Shown here piece after piece: positions 5,910 through 7,842 of a stretch of DNA of 7,842 nucleotides (position 1 is the stretch's first letter; each line of letters begins with the position of its first letter). Position numbers and translations under genes: made by a program. The notes beneath the pieces are model-generated. The model made no database searches, was not told the origin of the DNA, and saw only the letters and a program-made list of their open reading frames with translations. The stretch spans positions 1 to 7,842 of the forward strand of contig JAGGTC010000013.1 in the NCBI GenBank assembly GCA_021163945.1, read 5' to 3'. The stretch is from Deltaproteobacteria bacterium. GTDB lineage: Bacteria > Desulfobacterota > Desulfofervidia > Desulfofervidales > DG-60.

Positions 5910-7842
5910 AGTGATTCCCTTTTTAACATAAATTCTATTTGTGCGTCAAGGAAGGTATTAAACCTTTTTAGGTACTCTTCAACTGGGAGATTTTTTTCAA
6001 TGGCAATCTTTGCCAAAAGGTCTAGAATACGAACATTTTCTTTGTTGTAAATTCTATTTAGAATCTCCTCTGCCTCATCCCACCTCTTTAGATCAAATAA
6101 AGACTCTGCCTTAATCAACTCTATATTTCCATCGCCTTCCACTCCATTTAATATATTAAGTGCCATCTCTGCTAGGCCATTTATACGAAATATGTGGGCA
6201 GCGTATCCCATTATCCTAGGTTCTTGAGGGAGATTTTTGAGCAGGGATAGAGCCCTTTCAACAAAGCCCAACTTTAGATAAAAATTCATAAGGCTTAGAT
6301 AGTGGACAAGGTCTTCACCAAGCCCACGGAGTGTGGTATTTCTAAGCACCATATAATAGAGATTCTCATTATATTCCCTGAGTGTAGTAAGGTCTGGGAA
6401 ATAATATATATTTTTTGGTACCTTTGCCAAATCTTCAATCTTTTCTACAATCACGGGCTCCATTACCAAGTGGACCATGGCCTGGAACCTAATTACTTTT
6501 CCTGCTAATGATGGCTCATAATAATTATCTGGAAATGAGACAGGGAATTCATTAAAGCCACCAGGATGAAGACCCTTGATGCCCTCCTCAAAATCTGAAA
6601 GTAGGCCTCCATCCCCCAAGATTGATACCTGATACCTTCCGTAGGTTAAAGGCACCAATCTTCCATCTAAAAAACCTTGGCAGTCATAGATCACCTTGTC
6701 TCCTATCTCTGCTGGGCCATACTTTACCTTAAAGACTTTAATAGGATCCATAAGAAACCTCTTTATGGCAGGGTCCTCTGGAAAGTCCTTTTTTAATATC
6801 TCAAAACACTTTAGAGCGGCCTCATATTCCTCAAGTGCTAGGTATATCCGGGCAAGGAAGTAGTATGAAAGGGGCTGTGAGGCCAATGCCTCTTTATTTT
6901 TTATAATAAAATTTGCCCGATTAAATAGATTCCTCTCTGCCAATATATCCTCTATAAACTCCTCTCGATTTAGCCCCCATATGAGGGCAACTTGCCAGAT
7001 TTCCTCCTTTGACATGGTATCTGTCTCAAAGTCCCTACATATACTCATATATGCTGGCCTTGTCTTATCTATTGGATGGATACCATAATGGGATGGATTC
7101 TCGGTTATAGGGGTACCAAAGAAGAGGTGCAATTGTTGGGAGACAGAGTTACCTTCTATAAGGATTTTGTGGCCCTTTACATATTCTATGGTAGATAAGG
7201 CATCTTTAAAATCCTCTTCGGGCAGGCCAAACATGGTAAAAAGCTCAACCCTGATCCCCTCTTTTTGTGTCAGGTGGATTGCCTCTGATAGCCTTTCAAG
7301 ATCCATTCGCTTCCTTATCTTCTTTAAGGCCTTTTTACTTACAGACTCCAGCCCATAGGCTATTATCTTTGCCCCAGCCCTTTTAAGTAGGGCTAAGGTC
7401 TCTTTATCTATTAGGTCATAGCGGGTCTGACACCAAAATGATATGCCTGGTACCTTTTCAATCATTGCCTCTAGCATCTCTGTCAAGTGTTCTTTAGAAT
7501 ATGAAAAATTTGGATCGGCAAACCAGAAGTTCCTTATTCCCTTTGATTTTAGATACCTCATCTCCTCTATTACCCTATCTACAGAGTGAAAACGGACAGT
7601 CCTGTTGCTTGCCCTAGGTGTATAGCAGAAGGCACAATCAAAGGGACAACCTCTAGAGGTAATTATTATTACTTGCTGTTTATATTGTAAATCTATTAAG
7701 TCCATTAGATAGGGTGATGGATACATATCTAAGTCTTTGTAACCATTTGCTAGTCCTGTCTCTATGGCCTCATCTCCCTCTAAAAAACACAACCCTGGAA
7801 TGTCATCTCCAACCCTCCCTGACCTCCCAACCGCACATGCCA
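5888..7842 (-). CDS. Radical SAM protein fused to TPR and FKBP/trigger-factor-like domains (5' truncated)
   Basis: The frame is open to the right window edge; 16 more codons (ending VGDDIPG) precede the TTG at 7792, so the N-terminus, probably a B12-binding domain given the 'IPGL...YPSPYL' linker, is outside. Numbering from that TTG, the radical SAM core has C49-x3-C53-x2-C56 (SRGCPFDCAFCYTPR; codons 7648-7625), FADPNFS (91-97) and IIAYGLESVSKKALKKIRK (143-161), and runs to about 250. Residues 307-345 resemble TPR helices (YFLARIYLALEEYEAALKCF). Residues 360-445 read like an FKBP/trigger-factor PPIase domain: IGDKVIYDCQGFLDGRLV, FEEGIKGLHPGGF, FPVSFPDNYYEPSLAGKV, FQAMVHLVMEP. Residues 495-615 are again helical repeat-like. 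The radical SAM core would bind a [4Fe-4S] cluster and cleave SAM; the substrate is unknown. It overlaps the TPR gene by 22 bp. Core assignment is firm; the B12 domain is inferred. Confidence 0.9.
   Translation of the reverse strand, partial: ACAVGRSGRVGDDIPGLCFLEGDEAIETGLANGYKDLDMYPSPYLMDLIDLQYKQQVIIITSRGCPFDCAFCYTPRASNRTVRFHSVDRVIEEMRYLKSKGIRNFWFADPNFSYSKEHLTEMLEAMIEKVPGISFWCQTRYDLIDKETLALLKRAGAKIIAYGLESVSKKALKKIRKRMDLERLSEAIHLTQKEGIRVELFTMFGLPEEDFKDALSTIEYVKGHKILIEGNSVSQQLHLFFGTPITENPSHYGIHPIDKTRPAYMSICRDFETDTMSKEEIWQVALIWGLNREEFIEDILAERNLFNRANFIIKNKEALASQPLSYYFLARIYLALEEYEAALKCFEILKKDFPEDPAIKRFLMDPIKVFKVKYGPAEIGDKVIYDCQGFLDGRLVPLTYGRYQVSILGDGGLLSDFEEGIKGLHPGGFNEFPVSFPDNYYEPSLAGKVIRFQAMVHLVMEPVIVEKIEDLAKVPKNIYYFPDLTTLREYNENLYYMVLRNTTLRGLGEDLVHYLSLMNFYLKLGFVERALSLLKNLPQEPRIMGYAAHIFRINGLAEMALNILNGVEGDGNIELIKAESLFDLKRWDEAEEILNRIYNKENVRILDLLAKIAIEKNLPVEEYLKRFNTFLDAQIEFMLKRESLWGRKNQ
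6458..6715 (-). other. FKBP/trigger-factor PPIase-like domain within the radical SAM protein
   Basis: This encodes residues 360-445 of the radical SAM fusion. It follows the pattern of the trigger factor PPIase domain: GD-x-V-x-x-D-x-x-G-x-x-DG, then a strand ending in LGDGGLL, FE-x-G-I-KGL-x-x-G, F-x-V-x-FP-x-x-Y, L-x-GK and a final F-x-x-x-V-x-x-V. E. coli trigger factor has the same order (IDFTGSVDGE, GRMIPGFEDGIKG, VTFPEEY, LKGKAAKF). The FEGG/FD region after the first hairpin is replaced by RLVPLTYG, and the usual FKBP active-site aromatics are only partly kept, so it may bind peptides without isomerase activity. Confidence 0.75.

Noticed and set aside
5790..6050. 86-codon plus-strand frame
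   Set aside because: It overlaps the 5' end of the TPR gene and the 3' end of the radical SAM gene in antisense, with no motif or ribosome site.
1..7842. CRISPR array, tRNA, rRNA, insertion sequence or integrase
   Set aside because: No regularly spaced repeats, no cloverleaf-like or rRNA-like stretches, and no transposase or recombinase motifs were seen on either strand.

Overview
The window looks like AT-leaning bacterial DNA, rich in AGG/AGA arginine and ATA isoleucine codons, of the kind seen in thermophilic or anaerobic Desulfobacterota and Thermodesulfobacteria. Two genes point the same way. One is a CbiA-family a,c-diamide synthase with features I associate with DsrN, the siroheme amidase of dsr-bearing sulfate reducers. 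The other is a zinc-ribbon/HEAT protein resembling the Desulfovibrio DVU0298 family. The lineage is an inference; there is no rRNA or other marker gene here.

Layout: the window is densely coding and has one real intergenic gap (1995-2120). Positions 1-371 (+) hold the C-terminal part of a metallo-beta-lactamase-fold hydrolase of the N-acyl homoserine lactonase type, cut by the window edge. It converges on, and overlaps by 11 bp, a minus-strand pair at 361-1994: an FmdB-type zinc ribbon protein and the CbiA/DsrN-like amidase, joined by a TAATG stop/start overlap. The 126-bp gap carries two back-to-back sigma70-like promoters, one for this pair and one for a plus-strand operon at 2121-4658. That operon encodes the zinc-ribbon/HEAT protein, a small retropepsin-like aspartyl protease overlapping it by 26 bp, and an unrecognised 361-residue protein with faint kinase/aminoglycoside-phosphotransferase-like motifs. 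It ends 23 bp inside the 3' end of a second minus-strand operon.

That last operon (7842 down to 4636) encodes a radical SAM protein whose 5' end lies outside the window, a five-repeat TPR protein and a YkgJ-type cysteine-cluster protein. The genes overlap by 22 and 4 bp. The most unusual observation is inside the radical SAM protein: downstream of the radical SAM core and a TPR-like segment there is a recognisable FKBP/trigger-factor-type PPIase-like domain, followed by more helical-repeat sequence. A radical SAM enzyme fused to a chaperone-type domain and co-translated with a TPR protein and a Cys-cluster protein suggests an undescribed protein-modification or cofactor-insertion cassette. 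That function is inference; the domain architecture and gene overlaps are visible in the sequence.

No tRNA, rRNA, CRISPR array, insertion sequence or integration site was seen.
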